Shown here: one piece after another, positions 24,501 to 33,200 of the stretch
Layout of the letters: the number at the start of each line of letters is the position of its first letter
Position numbering within the stretch: position 1 is the first letter of the stretch
NCBI GenBank assembly: GCA_022376925.1
Contig: JAIOJX010000032.1
Location: forward strand, 206,332,939 to 206,396,938
Direction of reading: 5' to 3'
Origin: Tragulus kanchil
Taxonomy: Eukaryota > Chordata > Mammalia > Artiodactyla > Tragulidae
Length of the DNA stretch: 64,000 nt
Translations under genes and position numbers: made by a program
Notes under the pieces: model-generated
Databases searched by the model: none
Seen by the model: only the letters and a program-made list of their open reading frames with translations
Told to the model about the DNA's origin: nothing

Positions 24501-27500
24501 CCTTTCAAGATCTCTGTGGAAACAGATTTGTATTCCCAAAGGACCACGAACTCAGGAATCTTCCAGTATACCATTTACAGCACAGTTGTCAAGGACAGAG
24601 GCTTGGGAGTCAGACACCCTGGTTCTAACACTGGCTTTCACTTGCATGCTGGGTAGCTTTGAGCAAGCAACCTACTCTCCTTGAGGCCCAGACTTGCTGC
24701 CTATGAACAGGGAGACTTACTGTCTTGACCTCTGAGGGAAGCTGTGAGGATCAAAAAAGCCGATAGCTGTAAAGCTGGTGCCTGTCTGCACTTGGGTCAG
24801 TGGAGGTGCTTAGCCAGGGGTCATGATTAGTATTACTGTTGGCAGAGGGCAAGAAGCTCGAGTGTAAGGATATTTTATCTCGTGCTTCCCAGTTCAATTA
24901 CTGAACTTCTCCTGGGGTAGAAACTCACCGCCCATGGTGCTGGAAAGGCTTCATCTGCCAGTGCATTTAACCACAGAATCTTCCTTTCTGAAATCACCTG
25001 TTCACAGTAAAAACCAACTCACTTTCCAGAGAGGTTACTAAGATTACTTTTGAGTACACCCAGGTTGGTCATCTGAATTCCTTTCTTGCCTCCTCCCTTT
25101 AGATGTTCACTTGAGAAAAAGGACAGAGGAGATGAAAGTGCTCAGTGGTTGGAGAAGCACAAAAAGAAGTGTCAGGCGATATCTAAATCTGTCACCCTGC
25201 GTGCAAAAGCCATGGTCCCGATAGGTGTCTAAATCTGTCACACTTGCGATCCGGTTTTTTCTTTGTTCTTTGGCTCTTGTGGGCCTCCCATCGCGTGGCC
25301 TCTGTTGTCAGAGCGCCGGCTCTGGGCGTATCGCTCAGAGCTCCGGCTCGGTAACTGGACACATGGATCCAGCCGCTTTGCGGCACGTGGGATCTTCCCA
25401 GGCCAGGGATCGAACCGGTACCCCTTGCACTGCAAGGCGGTGTCCTTACCCACTGGACCACCAGGGAAGCCCCTGACTGTTTCTCTTTTGGTAGAATTCT
25501 CCATAGTACCTTGTACAATGATATCTACACAAACTTAAGTGCTGCAAGTTGACCCCAAATTGTCTGTGCATTGAGGGTGACCCCTTTCAAGATCTCTGTG
25601 GAAACAGATTTGTATTCCCAAAGGACCACGAACTCAGGAATCTTCCAGTATACCATTTACAGCACAGTTGTCAAGGACAGAGGCTTGGGAGTCAGACACC
25701 CTGGTTCTAACACTGGCTTTCACTTGCATGCTGGGTAGCTTTGAGCAAGCAACCTACTCTCCTTGAGGCCCAGACTTGCTGCCTATGAACAGGGAGACTT
25801 ACTGTCTTGACCTCTGAGGGAAGCTGTGAGGATCAAAAAAGCCGATAGCTGTAAAGCTGGTGCCTGTCTGCACTTGGGTCAGTGGAGGTGCTTAGCCAGG
25901 GGTCATGATTAGTATTACTGTTGGCAGAGGGCAAGAAGCTCGAGTGTAAGGATATTTTATCTCGTGCTTCCCAGTTCAATTACTGAACTTCTCCTGGGGT
26001 AGAAACTCACCGCCCATGGTGCTGGAAAGGCTTCATCTGCCAGTGCATTTAACCACAGAATCTTCCTTTCTGAAATCACCTGTTCACAGTAAAAACCAAC
26101 TCACTTTCCAGAGAGGTTACTAAGATTACTTTTGAGTACACCCAGGTTGGTCATCTGAATTCCTTTCTTGCCTCCTCCCTTTAGATGTTCACTTGAGAAA
26201 AAGGACAGAGGAGATGAAAGTGCTCAGTGGTTGGAGAAGCACAAAAAGAAGTGTCAGGCGATATCTAAATCTGTCACCCTGCGTGCAAAAGCCATGGATC
26301 CCCACAAGAGCTTGGAGGAGGTGTTCAGAGCAAAGCTGAAAGAGAACCGGTCAGTGTCCCCCATGTGTCAAAGGGATAACCATCTCAGGAGCCATTTGCC
26401 TTGAAAATGGCAGCATCGGGTTATTACAGTAGGCTCCTGTAATCTTAGTCTAGAATTTTGCCATGCACAGTTAGGAATTCCCAGGTCTATATGAGAGTTA
26501 CTCCGCTTAACTGAAATTAAAGGTATTCCAGATGGAACAGCCTAGAATTCATTCTAAAAATCTTGTTAATTTCAGGAACAATGACCGTAAAAGAGCAAAA
26601 GAGTATAAGAAAGAACTGGAGGAAATGAAGAAGAGAATACAAAGAAGGCCCTATCTCTTTGAACAAGTTACCAAGGTAAATCTAAAGCATCATTCATTTT
26701 CTGTCTTGGATGAAATGGCTCTTAGAAAGTATGAACAGTTGAGTATCAATGGCTCTTAGAAAGTATGAACAGTTGAGTATCTGGGTGTTCAAACACTCCA
26801 GGTAGGCTCAGAGAGTCTAAATTTGGCTCATTTTATTGCTATTATCTTTGCTCAAAGTAAGTAGTGTATTGGTGAACTTTGGACTGATTTCATCCAAGAC
26901 TGGATTCCAGAGACTTCTATAAAGGGTATTTCACTACCTGGGGTTTTCATTATAGTCTTTAGTGTGAATCAGAATGGCGGTTAGATCCCAGACACACAGT
27001 GACCCTGTGTGGCTCCTTTGAATGTCTTTCACTCGCTCATGCCAGCTCGCCTCCTGTAGTGCTGATGCCCTGGGCCCTCTAGCACTGTGGCATGTTTATA
27101 CGTCACAGGGGTTGGGACGTGCACAAACATCCCACAAGGTCCCTTCCAGATTATGTGACTTTCTGGCTGGAAGATTCCCTTTAAGATGTCCTCTAGACTT
27201 TTACTTTTAAGTAAGTTGAACGCAGTTGAGATTTCCCTAAGGAAGCTCTGGGGCTACTTGAACAACCTTAGAAAGGCCACCATCCCAGACAGTTCTGAGC
27301 TGCATCAGGCCCTCTAGATCTCTCTCCTCCAGAGTTTCAAACAGAAGTTGCCATTCCCTAGGTCCCTGGCATTATCACTGCATTATTTAGACATTTATCT
27401 AAATCTGTCACCCTGCGTGCAAAAGCCATGGATCCCACAAGAGCTTGGAGGAGGTGTTCAGAGCAAAGCTGAAAGAGAACCGGTCAGTGTCCCCCATGTG

Positions 27501-30500
27501 TCAAAGGGATAACCATCTCAGGAGCCATTTGCCTTGAAAATGGCAGCATCGGGTTATTACAGTAGGCTCCTGTAATCTTAGTCTAGAATTTTGCCATGCA
27601 CAGTTAGGAATTCCCAGGTCTATATGAGAGTTACTCCGCTTAACTGAAATTAAAGGTATTCCAGATGGAACAGCCTAGAATTCATTCTAAAAATCTTGTT
27701 AATTTCAGGAACAATGACCGTAAAAGAGCAAAAGAGTATAAGAAAGAACTGGAGGAAATGAAGAAGAGAATACAAAGAAGGCCCTATCTCTTTGAACAAG
27801 TTACCAAGGTAAATCTAAAGCATCATTCATTTTCTGTCTTGGATGAAATGGCTCTTAGAAAGTATGAACAGTTGAGTATCAATGGCTCTTAGAAAGTATG
27901 AACAGTTGAGTATCTGGGTGTTCAAACACTCCAGGTAGGCTCAGAGAGTCTAAATTTGGCTCATTTTATTGCTATTATCTTTGCTCAAAGTAAGTAGTGT
28001 ATTGGTGAACTTTGGACTGATTTCATCCAAGACTGGATTCCAGAGACTTCTATAAAGGGTATTTCACTACCTGGGGTTTTCATTATAGTCTTTAGTGTGA
28101 ATCAGAATGGCGGTTAGATCCCAGACACACAGTGACCCTGTGTGGCTCCTTTGAATGTCTTTCACTCGCTCATGCCAGCTCGCCTCCTGTAGTGCTGATG
28201 CCCTGGGCCCTCTAGCACTGTGGCATGTTTATACGTCACAGGGGTTGGGACGTGCACAAACATCCCACAAGGTCCCTTCCAGATTATGTGACTTTCTGGC
28301 TGGAAGATTCCCTTTAAGATGTCCTCTAGACTTTTACTTTTAAGTAAGTTGAACGCAGTTGAGATTTCCCTAAGGAAGCTCTGGGGCTACTTGAACAACC
28401 TTAGAAAGGCCACCATCCCAGACAGTTCTGAGCTGCATCAGGCCCTCTAGATCTCTCTCCTCCAGAGTTTCAAACAGAAGTTGCCATTCCCTAGTGACCT
28501 GGTTCCAAATGCTGGGCATTATCACTGCATTATTTAGACATTTCCTGGGTCCAGTCCTCCCCAACCCCCTGTATATTAACATACACACACACATAACACA
28601 TAGTCAGGTTTCTAAGTAAACGTTTCTCATAATGCCCTTTGCTCTTTATGTTAGCTTTTTTTTAGCAAGCTCACTCTAAGATCTCAAAAGATCTTTCACC
28701 ACTCTAGGAAAACTGTCACTTGAACAAATAAACAAAAAAATACCCCTTAAAAAAAAAAATACCCCTTTTTTGGTCTACGTACAGACCATCCATCCTGTTA
28801 AGAATGTTACTAGTGCCGCTTATTTTCAGTTCGTTATATGTAAGTGCTCCTGATCATGGTCTGGTTGCTTTTGAATCTTAAAAATGTTTTTGGTCCATCT
28901 TTTTCATCAGTGTCTCACCTGGTCTTCCAAAAATCTGAATCCTTGCCTGACAAAGGCGGCTCCCCAAACAGCAGTAGGCATCTCCTGAGAGTATTATAAA
29001 TACAGCATTGCAGGCCCATCTGAGAACTACCAAATGGGAACCCAATCTTCAGGTACTTCCTATGTACTTTAAAGCTTGAGGACAAGGCTCTTAAGTAATT
29101 TTCCAGATCTGTATACAGCATTAATGGTGGGTAGTGGGGTGAGAAAGCAGTATTATAAGCATACAGATAAAGCAGGCAATGTAGAATTATCTGGAAATTC
29201 AGCTACAAGCAGGTTAATTTCCATTCCACAGGACCTTGCTCGGAAGGAAGCAGAACAGCGGTATCGAGACACCCTGAAGCAGAATGGGCTGGATGAAGAC
29301 TTTGTGAGGAACAAGGGTCAGGGCAACTGGCCTCTGCAGTGGAAGGAGCAGTCCGAAGTCTGACTGTCCCAGGTAATTGGAGTCACCCTGCAGCTCTCAA
29401 TGTGACCCAGTAAGGCTGCTGGGAGAAAGCTTTAAGATGTCCTCTAGACTTTTACTTTTAAGTAAGTTGAACGCAGTTGAGATTTCCCTAAGGAAGCTCT
29501 GGGGCTACTTGAACAACCTTAGAAAGGCCACCATCCCAGACAGTTCTGAGCTGCATCAGGCCCTCTAGATCTCTCTCCTCCAGAGTTTCAAACAGAAGTT
29601 GCCATTCCCTAGTGACCTGGTTCCAAATGCTGGGCATTATCACTGCATTATTTAGACATTTCCTGGGTCCAGTCCTCCCCAACCCCCTGTATATTAACAT
29701 ACACACACACATAACACATAGTCAGGTTTCTAAGTAAACGTTTCTCATAATGCCCTTTGCTCTTTATGTTAGCTTTTTTCTAGCAAGCTCACTCTAAGAT
29801 CTCAAAAGATCTTTCACCACTCTAGGAAAACTGTCACTTGAACAAATAAACAAAAAAATACCCCTTAAAAAAAAAAATACCCCTTTTTTGGTCTACGTAC
29901 AGACCATCCATCCTGTTAAGAATGTTACTAGTGCCGCTTATTTTCAGTTCGTTATATGTAAGTGCTCCTGATCATGGTCTGGTTGCTTTTGAATCTTAAA
30001 AATGTTTTTGGTCCATCTTTTTCATCAGTGTCTCACCTGGTCTTCCAAAAATCTGAATCCTTGCCTGACAAAGGCGGCTCCCCAAACAGCAGTAGGCATC
30101 TCCTGAGAGTATTATAAATACAGCATTGCAGGCCCATCTGAGAACTACCAAATGGGAACCCAATCTTCAGGTACTTCCTATGTACTTTAAAGCTTGAGGA
30201 CAAGGCTCTTAAGTAATTTTCCAGATCTGTATACAGCATTAATGGTGGGTAGTGGGGTGAGAAAGCAGTATTATAAGCATACAGATAAAGCAGGCAATGT
30301 AGAATTATCTGGAAATTCAGCTACAAGCAGGTTAATTTCCATTCCACAGGACCTTGCTCGGAAGGAAGCAGAACAGCGGTATCGAGACACCCTGAAGCAG
30401 AATGGGCTGGATGAAGACTTTGTGAGGAACAAGGGTCAGGGCAACTGGCCTCTGCAGTGGAAGGAGCAGTCCGAAGTCTGACTGTCCCAGGTAATTGGAG

Positions 30501-32430
30501 TCACCCTGCAGCTCTCAATGTGCATCTCTAGTAAGGCTGCTGGGAGAAAGCTTTAGAACAGTCACTCGTATTTTGAGATCACAGGCCTGTATTTATAGAA
30601 TACTAAACCAGAGATCTCCAAGTAACACCTTTAAACTTGGTGAGTAGTGCAGTTGTGAATAAATTATAATCATTGTGTATTAGGTCTAGATTCTTTCAGT
30701 CTGAAACATCATTTTCCCAATTCCAGCCCAGTGCCTTCACTTTTGAAGAAAAATCATGTATATTTTTGCTACCTATAAAATGAAAAATTACACTATTTAT
30801 TAGATAAGTGAAAGTAAAAACCTTTATAGAGCCACAATAAAAGCTGTAACATCTTGATCAAACCCTTTCTTTTCCCCTCAGCTTGGTCACCATGGCTTGT
30901 TCAAATCTAGCATTTTTCAAAAGTAACTGATTAGCATCCTTTCCTTCAATGTTGTTATTTAAGTCAAAGGGAAAAAAGTACAGAATTTCCATTACCCTCA
31001 AATTCTGTTTTATTAAGTCCTAGTAGCCCTTTCCCTATTCGTATCTCAGTTTTCCCCCTAGAAATTTGCCTTTATGCCCCATACAAATTAATGATAATGT
31101 TGAAACCATACTTAAGCCTTACATGGTGCTTCCGTTAAAATTGTATAATGCTTTCATTTATTCTGCAGCACTCATGAAACTACAAAACTCGGCACCAGGA
31201 ATCCACAGCAGGTTAGAAGAATCTCCTGAGAGTATTATAAATACAGCATTGCAGGCCCATCTGAGAACTACCAAATGGGAACCCAATCTTCAGGTACTTC
31301 CTATGTACTTTAAAGCTTGAGGACAAGGCTCTTAAGTAATTTTCCAGATCTGTATACAGCATTAATGGTGGGTAGTGGGGTGAGAAAGCAGTATTATAAG
31401 CATACAGATAAAGCAGGCAATGTAGAATTATCTGGAAATTCAGCTACAAGCAGGTTAATTTCCATTCCACAGGACCTTGCTCGGAAGGAAGCAGAACAGC
31501 GGTATCGAGACACCCTGAAGCAGAATGGGCTGGATGAAGACTTTGTGAGGAACAAGGGTCAGGGCAACTGGCCTCTGCAGTGGAAGGAGCAGTCCGAAGT
31601 CTGACTGTCCCAGGTAATTGGAGTCACCCTGCAGCTCTCAATGTGCATCTCTAGTAAGGCTGCTGGGAGAAAGCTTTAGAACAGTCACTCGTATTTTGAG
31701 ATCACAGGCCTGTATTTATAGAATACTAAACCAGAGATCTCCAAGTAACACCTTTAAACTTGGTGAGTAGTGCAGTTGTGAATAAATTATAATCATTGTG
31801 TATTAGGTCTAGATTCTTTCAGTCTGAAACATCATTTTCCCAATTCCAGCCCAGTGCCTTCACTTTTGAAGAAAAATCATGTATATTTTTGCTACCTATA
31901 AAATGAAAAATTACACTATTTATTAGATAAGTGAAAGTAAAAACCTTTATAGAGCCACAATAAAAGCTGTAACATCTTGATCAAACCCTTTCTTTTCCCC
32001 TCAGCTTGGTCACCATGGCTTGTTCAAATCTAGCATTTTTCAAAAGTAACTGATTAGCATCCTTTCCTTCAATGTTGTTATTTAAGTCAAAGGGAAAAAA
32101 GTACAGAATTTCCATTACCCTCAAATTCTGTTTTATTAAGTCCTAGTAGCCCTTTCCCTATTCGTATCTCAGTTTTCCCCCTAGAAATTTGCCTTTATGC
32201 CCCATACAAATTAATGATAATGTTGAAACCATACTTAAGCCTTACATGGTGCTTCCGTTAAAATTGTATAATGCTTTCATTTATTCTGCAGCACTCATGA
32301 AACTACAAAACTCGGCACCAGGAATCCACAGCAGGATTTAGAAGAATCTCTAGAACAGCTTTCAAGCCCCAAGAAAGAAATGGAGGAGCTGTTTTATGAA
32401 TTACCAGATAATCTCAGATCACTTGCTTAA
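15499..32430 (+). CDS. FAM161B: FAM161B, FAM161-family centrosome/cilium protein (9 exons)
   Basis: FAM161B is the paralogue of FAM161A, a microtubule-associated protein of centrosomes and photoreceptor cilia, and can bind it (family knowledge). Exons: 15499-15552, 18621-18940, 19631-20181, 22325-22671, 23143-23270, 26185-26349, 26576-26675 (copy 27709-27808), 31473-31613 (copies 29232-29372 and 30350-30490), 32292-32430. All borders are GT/AG and phases join through exon 8. The middle is rich in Arg, Lys and Glu (for example PFRMTLREARKKAQWL, and EYKKELEEMKKRIQ) and probably helical. The frame of exons 1-8 stops at TGA 31602-31604, giving 598 aa, shorter than the roughly 650 aa human protein. 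The conserved C-terminal exon 9 is open only in a frame shifted by one base. Confidence 0.95.
15955..16100 (+). mobile_element. L1 3' UTR relic
   Basis: gggagtgactgctaaatggg, attgactgtggtgatggttg and gaattgtatactgagtagta match the L1M tail. FAM161B intron 1. Confidence 0.7.
16476..18516. repeat. Tandem duplication D4 (1.01 kb units)
   Basis: Copy A 16476-17490, copy B 17503-18516, with a 12-base filler. One G-run length difference. It lies in FAM161B intron 1 and includes an L2 tail with the AATAAATATT motif. Confidence 0.95.
17035..17165 (+). repeat. L2 3' tail (copy at 18060-18190)
   Basis: Shows gggatgtaagcttcatgaat, ggcacccaataaatattgcc and tgaatgaatgg, the L2 terminal pattern, in both D4 copies. 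Confidence 0.6.
18621..18940 (+). CDS. FAM161B: FAM161B exon 2 (acidic region)
   Basis: Starts TFPPKSSSDTDADEELCGDG and continues through KLHEFLSLEEETDSTSDSAG to a Glu/Asp-rich SEGEEDLEHFF segment. The acceptor is TTCTTTTCAG and the donor is gtaagg. 320 bases. Confidence 0.95.
19255..19410 (+). repeat. MIR element
   Basis: ttctacagatgaggaacttg and aggtcacacagctggtactt are the MIR core signature, in FAM161B intron 2. Confidence 0.65.
19631..20181 (+). CDS. FAM161B: FAM161B exon 3
   Basis: The largest exon (551 bases). It carries a Ser/Pro-rich part (RCSSLSSLPSHTPKAQPQP), then SSITVPQPFRMTLREARKKA and AQPVPAHVYLPLYQEIM, the most conserved part of the family. It ends with ILEPALGDKLQ and one base of a Glu codon. 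Confidence 0.96.
20908..21075 (+). mobile_element. CHR-type SINE
   Basis: ctggtggtccagtgggtacg head, ttcagtccctggtcagggaa and caaataaataattaaaaa tail. FAM161B intron 3. The flanking 20530-20905 is an ancient repeat I cannot name. Confidence 0.75.
21200..21350 (-). mobile_element. CHR-type SINE
   Basis: Minus strand ggacttccctgatggtcagg head with a tail of aaataaataaaataaatct. FAM161B intron 3. Confidence 0.7.
21615..21867 (+). mobile_element. Young 300-bp CHR-headed SINE with perfect target-site duplication
   Basis: Full head with B box ggttcgatccc and GC-rich body, ending in an A run. Flanked by the perfect 15-base duplication aagaactatgggcag at 21600-21614 and 21868-21882. FAM161B intron 3. 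Confidence 0.9.
22325..22671 (+). CDS. FAM161B: FAM161B exon 4
   Basis: Encodes AELLRKIRIHMRALDMLQKA, then TRTQKEKLGFLHTDFGFQPR and RVNPAIPDYEELYKAFQKRA. Acceptor TCTCCACAG, donor gtgaga. 347 bases, leaving in phase 0. Confidence 0.96.
23143..23270 (+). CDS. FAM161B: FAM161B exon 5
   Basis: Encodes DSPQSPGTPRPRSRSPSGLA followed by SLSANTLPVHITDATRKRES. The borders are CTCCTAG and gtgagt. 128 bases; a basic Ser/Pro/Arg segment. Confidence 0.94.
24100..24391 (-). mobile_element. Young CHR-headed SINE (partial copy 25261-25473)
   Basis: Minus strand gcttccctggtggtccagtg head to AAATAAATAAATG tail. The second, error-rich partial copy starts at the D5 joint. FAM161B intron 5. Confidence 0.85.
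24595..24845 (+). repeat. MIR element (copy 25680-25930)
   Basis: gacagaggcttgggagtcag, ctttgagcaagcaacctact and ggaagctgtgaggatcaaa are standard MIR landmarks in order. Confidence 0.75.
25103..25215 (+). pseudogene. FAM161B: Truncated extra copy of FAM161B exon 6
   Basis: Matches the first 113 bases of the exon at 26185, with its acceptor. It breaks at the ATGG of the AKAMD codons and runs into a garbled stretch and then SINE sequence. There is no splice donor. Confidence 0.8.
26185..26349 (+). CDS. FAM161B: FAM161B exon 6
   Basis: The only complete copy of this exon. It encodes CSLEKKDRGDESAQWLEKHK and runs to DPHKSLEEVFRAKLKENR. Acceptor CCCTTTAG, donor gtcagt. 165 bases. Partial copies lie at 25103-25215 and 27397-27482. 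Confidence 0.93.
26576..26675 (+). CDS. FAM161B: FAM161B exon 7
   Basis: Encodes NNDRKRAKEYKKELEEMKKR and then IQRRPYLFEQVTK between TTTCAG and gtaaat. A Lys/Glu-rich helix. 100 bases, leaving in phase 0. Confidence 0.93.
26715..26781. repeat. 34-base tandem repeat (2 units)
   Basis: The block atggctcttagaaagtatga plus 14 more bases is repeated directly after itself, just past FAM161B exon 7. The same pair appears in the D6 copy at 27848-27914. Confidence 0.9.
27397..27482 (+). pseudogene. FAM161B: Partial extra copy of FAM161B exon 6, with a one-base deletion
   Basis: Matches the last part of exon 6 from the AISKSVTL codons through the donor, but one C is missing in the GATCCCC run (near 27435), which shifts the frame. 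There is no acceptor, because the copy begins inside the exon at the duplication joint. Confidence 0.8.
27709..27808 (+). CDS. FAM161B: Extra copy of FAM161B exon 7
   Basis: Identical in coding content to 26576-26675, with the same splice sites, at an offset of 1133 bases. Duplicated with its introns, so very probably not a separate exon. Confidence 0.6.
29232..29372 (+). CDS. FAM161B: FAM161B exon 8, first copy
   Basis: The same 141 bases as at 31473, with the same acceptor CATTCCACAG, donor gtaatt and in-frame TGA. Downstream intron sequence is garbled near 29402-29408 and then returns to upstream sequence at 29430. Confidence 0.6.
30350..30490 (+). CDS. FAM161B: FAM161B exon 8, second copy
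   Basis: The same exon at an offset of 1118 bases from the first copy and 1123 from the third. It carries the same TGA, so all three copies agree on the frame break. Confidence 0.6.
31169..31225 (+). pseudogene. FAM161B: Truncated extra copy of FAM161B exon 9
   Basis: Matches the first part of exon 9 after its acceptor, with a two-base deletion near 31212. It then switches at AATCTC to intron sequence from upstream of exon 8. Confidence 0.8.
31473..31613 (+). CDS. FAM161B: FAM161B exon 8 (third copy, with in-frame stop)
   Basis: Encodes DLARKEAEQRYRDTLKQNGL and DEDFVRNKGQGNWPLQ, then stops at TGA 31602-31604. The exon is 141 bases; 140 would join it in frame to exon 9, and the human protein fits 140. 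This copy is taken as the working one because the complete exon 9 follows it. Confidence 0.85.
32292..32430 (+). CDS. FAM161B: FAM161B exon 9 (C-terminal exon, out of frame with exon 8)
   Basis: After TTCTGCAG, one base plus 45 codons encode THETTKLGTRNPQQDLEESL and run to YELPDNLRSLA with TAA at 32428-32430. This matches the human C-terminus (ETTKL, a Glu/Leu-rich run, and a final SLA). It joins in frame only if exon 8 were one base shorter. As the sequence stands it would be 3' UTR. Confidence 0.8.
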
Positions 32431-32515
32431 TCAGGATACTTACAATTTCTGCTTTTGAATAATATCAAGCAGCTAACTTGGCGCTGAGTCATGGTTACTT
32501 CTAGAGAATGGGGGA

Positions 32516-32521
32516 AATAAA
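32516..32521 (+). terminator. FAM161B polyadenylation signal
   Basis: AATAAA 86 bases past the TAA of exon 9. It is the first such signal after the gene. Confidence 0.55.
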
Positions 32522-32792
32522 AGTAGGTAACAGGGAATGGTCCAAGTAAATCAAAGTGAGAAGTTCAAGGTGGAGGAATCAGAGCTGATTAAGTGTTCTT
32601 TCTTTGTGCCTCACACGTAAGCATATAGGTACAGAAAAAAGCTGTAAGCCTTCCTAATCAGGAAACCAATGAGTCCTACGAACTGGTAGGAGATAGAAAA
32701 GAAACTGGAGAATACTGTTCTACTGGAATATAGGCCTAGAATTGCCAGATAAACTGCAGAAACTTGCATGTTGACAACTAATTTTAAAATTA

Positions 32793-32905
32793 CTGGGAAT
32801 TCACTGATGGTCCAGTGGTTAGGACTTTGTACCTTCACTGCAGAGGTATGGCTTCAATCCCTGGTGGGAAAACTGTAATTCCAGAAGTTGCATGGCCCAT
32901 TCCAA
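32793..32905 (+). mobile_element. Old CHR-type SINE
   Basis: actgatggtccagtggttag head, diverged body, ending in an A8 run. Between FAM161B and ZNF410. Confidence 0.65.
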
Positions 32906-32994
32906 AAAAAATTATCTGGAAATAATGTGTGAGCAAAACAAAACACATCTGTGTATCAAATATGGGGAATGACACCTTTGCAACCCCAAATACA

Positions 32995-33200
32995 GGGCTT
33001 CCCAGCCTAAGCACTAGTGACATTTTGAGACAGATGACTCTGAAGGAGCCAGACACTGTAGAATGACTAGCAGCACCCCTGGCCTCTACTCATCAGATGC
33101 TAATAGCACCTGTTTCCCTAGTTGTGACAACCAAAAAATGTCTCCTGATATTGTGAAAAGTCCTCAGAGTGGCACAGTGTCCTTGGTTGAAGACCACTGT
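32995..33200 (-). mobile_element. MER5A-type hAT DNA transposon relic
   Basis: ggcttcccagcctaagcact, agttgtgacaaccaaaaaat and ttggttgaagaccactgttc match MER5A in reverse. A fragment (34245-34284) recurs at the start of the D9 second copy. Confidence 0.7.

Larger units (their letters stand above)
24174..26297. repeat. Tandem duplication D5 (1.04 kb units), cuts FAM161B exon 6
   Basis: Copy A 24174-25215, copy B 25261-26297. The 45-base joint holds a garbled re-copy of exon 6 sequence. The first 80 bases of copy B have several deletions relative to A in the SINE, and the rest is clean. Confidence 0.93.
26262..28543. repeat. Tandem duplication D6 (1.13-1.15 kb units), carries FAM161B exon 7
   Basis: Copy A 26262-27395, copy B 27396-28543, abutting. 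The last 50 bases of A have lost about 18 bases relative to B, and B has a one-base deletion near its start. Confidence 0.93.
28312..30552. repeat. Tandem duplication D7 (1.12 kb units), carries FAM161B exon 8
   Basis: Copy A 28312-29434, copy B 29430-30552, joined over the shared bases CTTTA. Near its end A reads gtgacccag where B has gtgcatctctag. Confidence 0.95.
30098..32350. repeat. Tandem duplication D8 (1.13 kb units), carries FAM161B exon 8 and part of exon 9
   Basis: Copy A 30098-31225, copy B 31221-32350, joined at the shared ATCTC. Copy A has lost two bases just before the joint. With D7 this makes three exon 8 copies. Confidence 0.95.

Noticed and set aside
29232..31613. Biological exon triplication of FAM161B exon 8
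   Set aside because: The units include introns and a truncated exon 9 between exon copies, with corrupted bases at the joints. An assembly cause explains this better.
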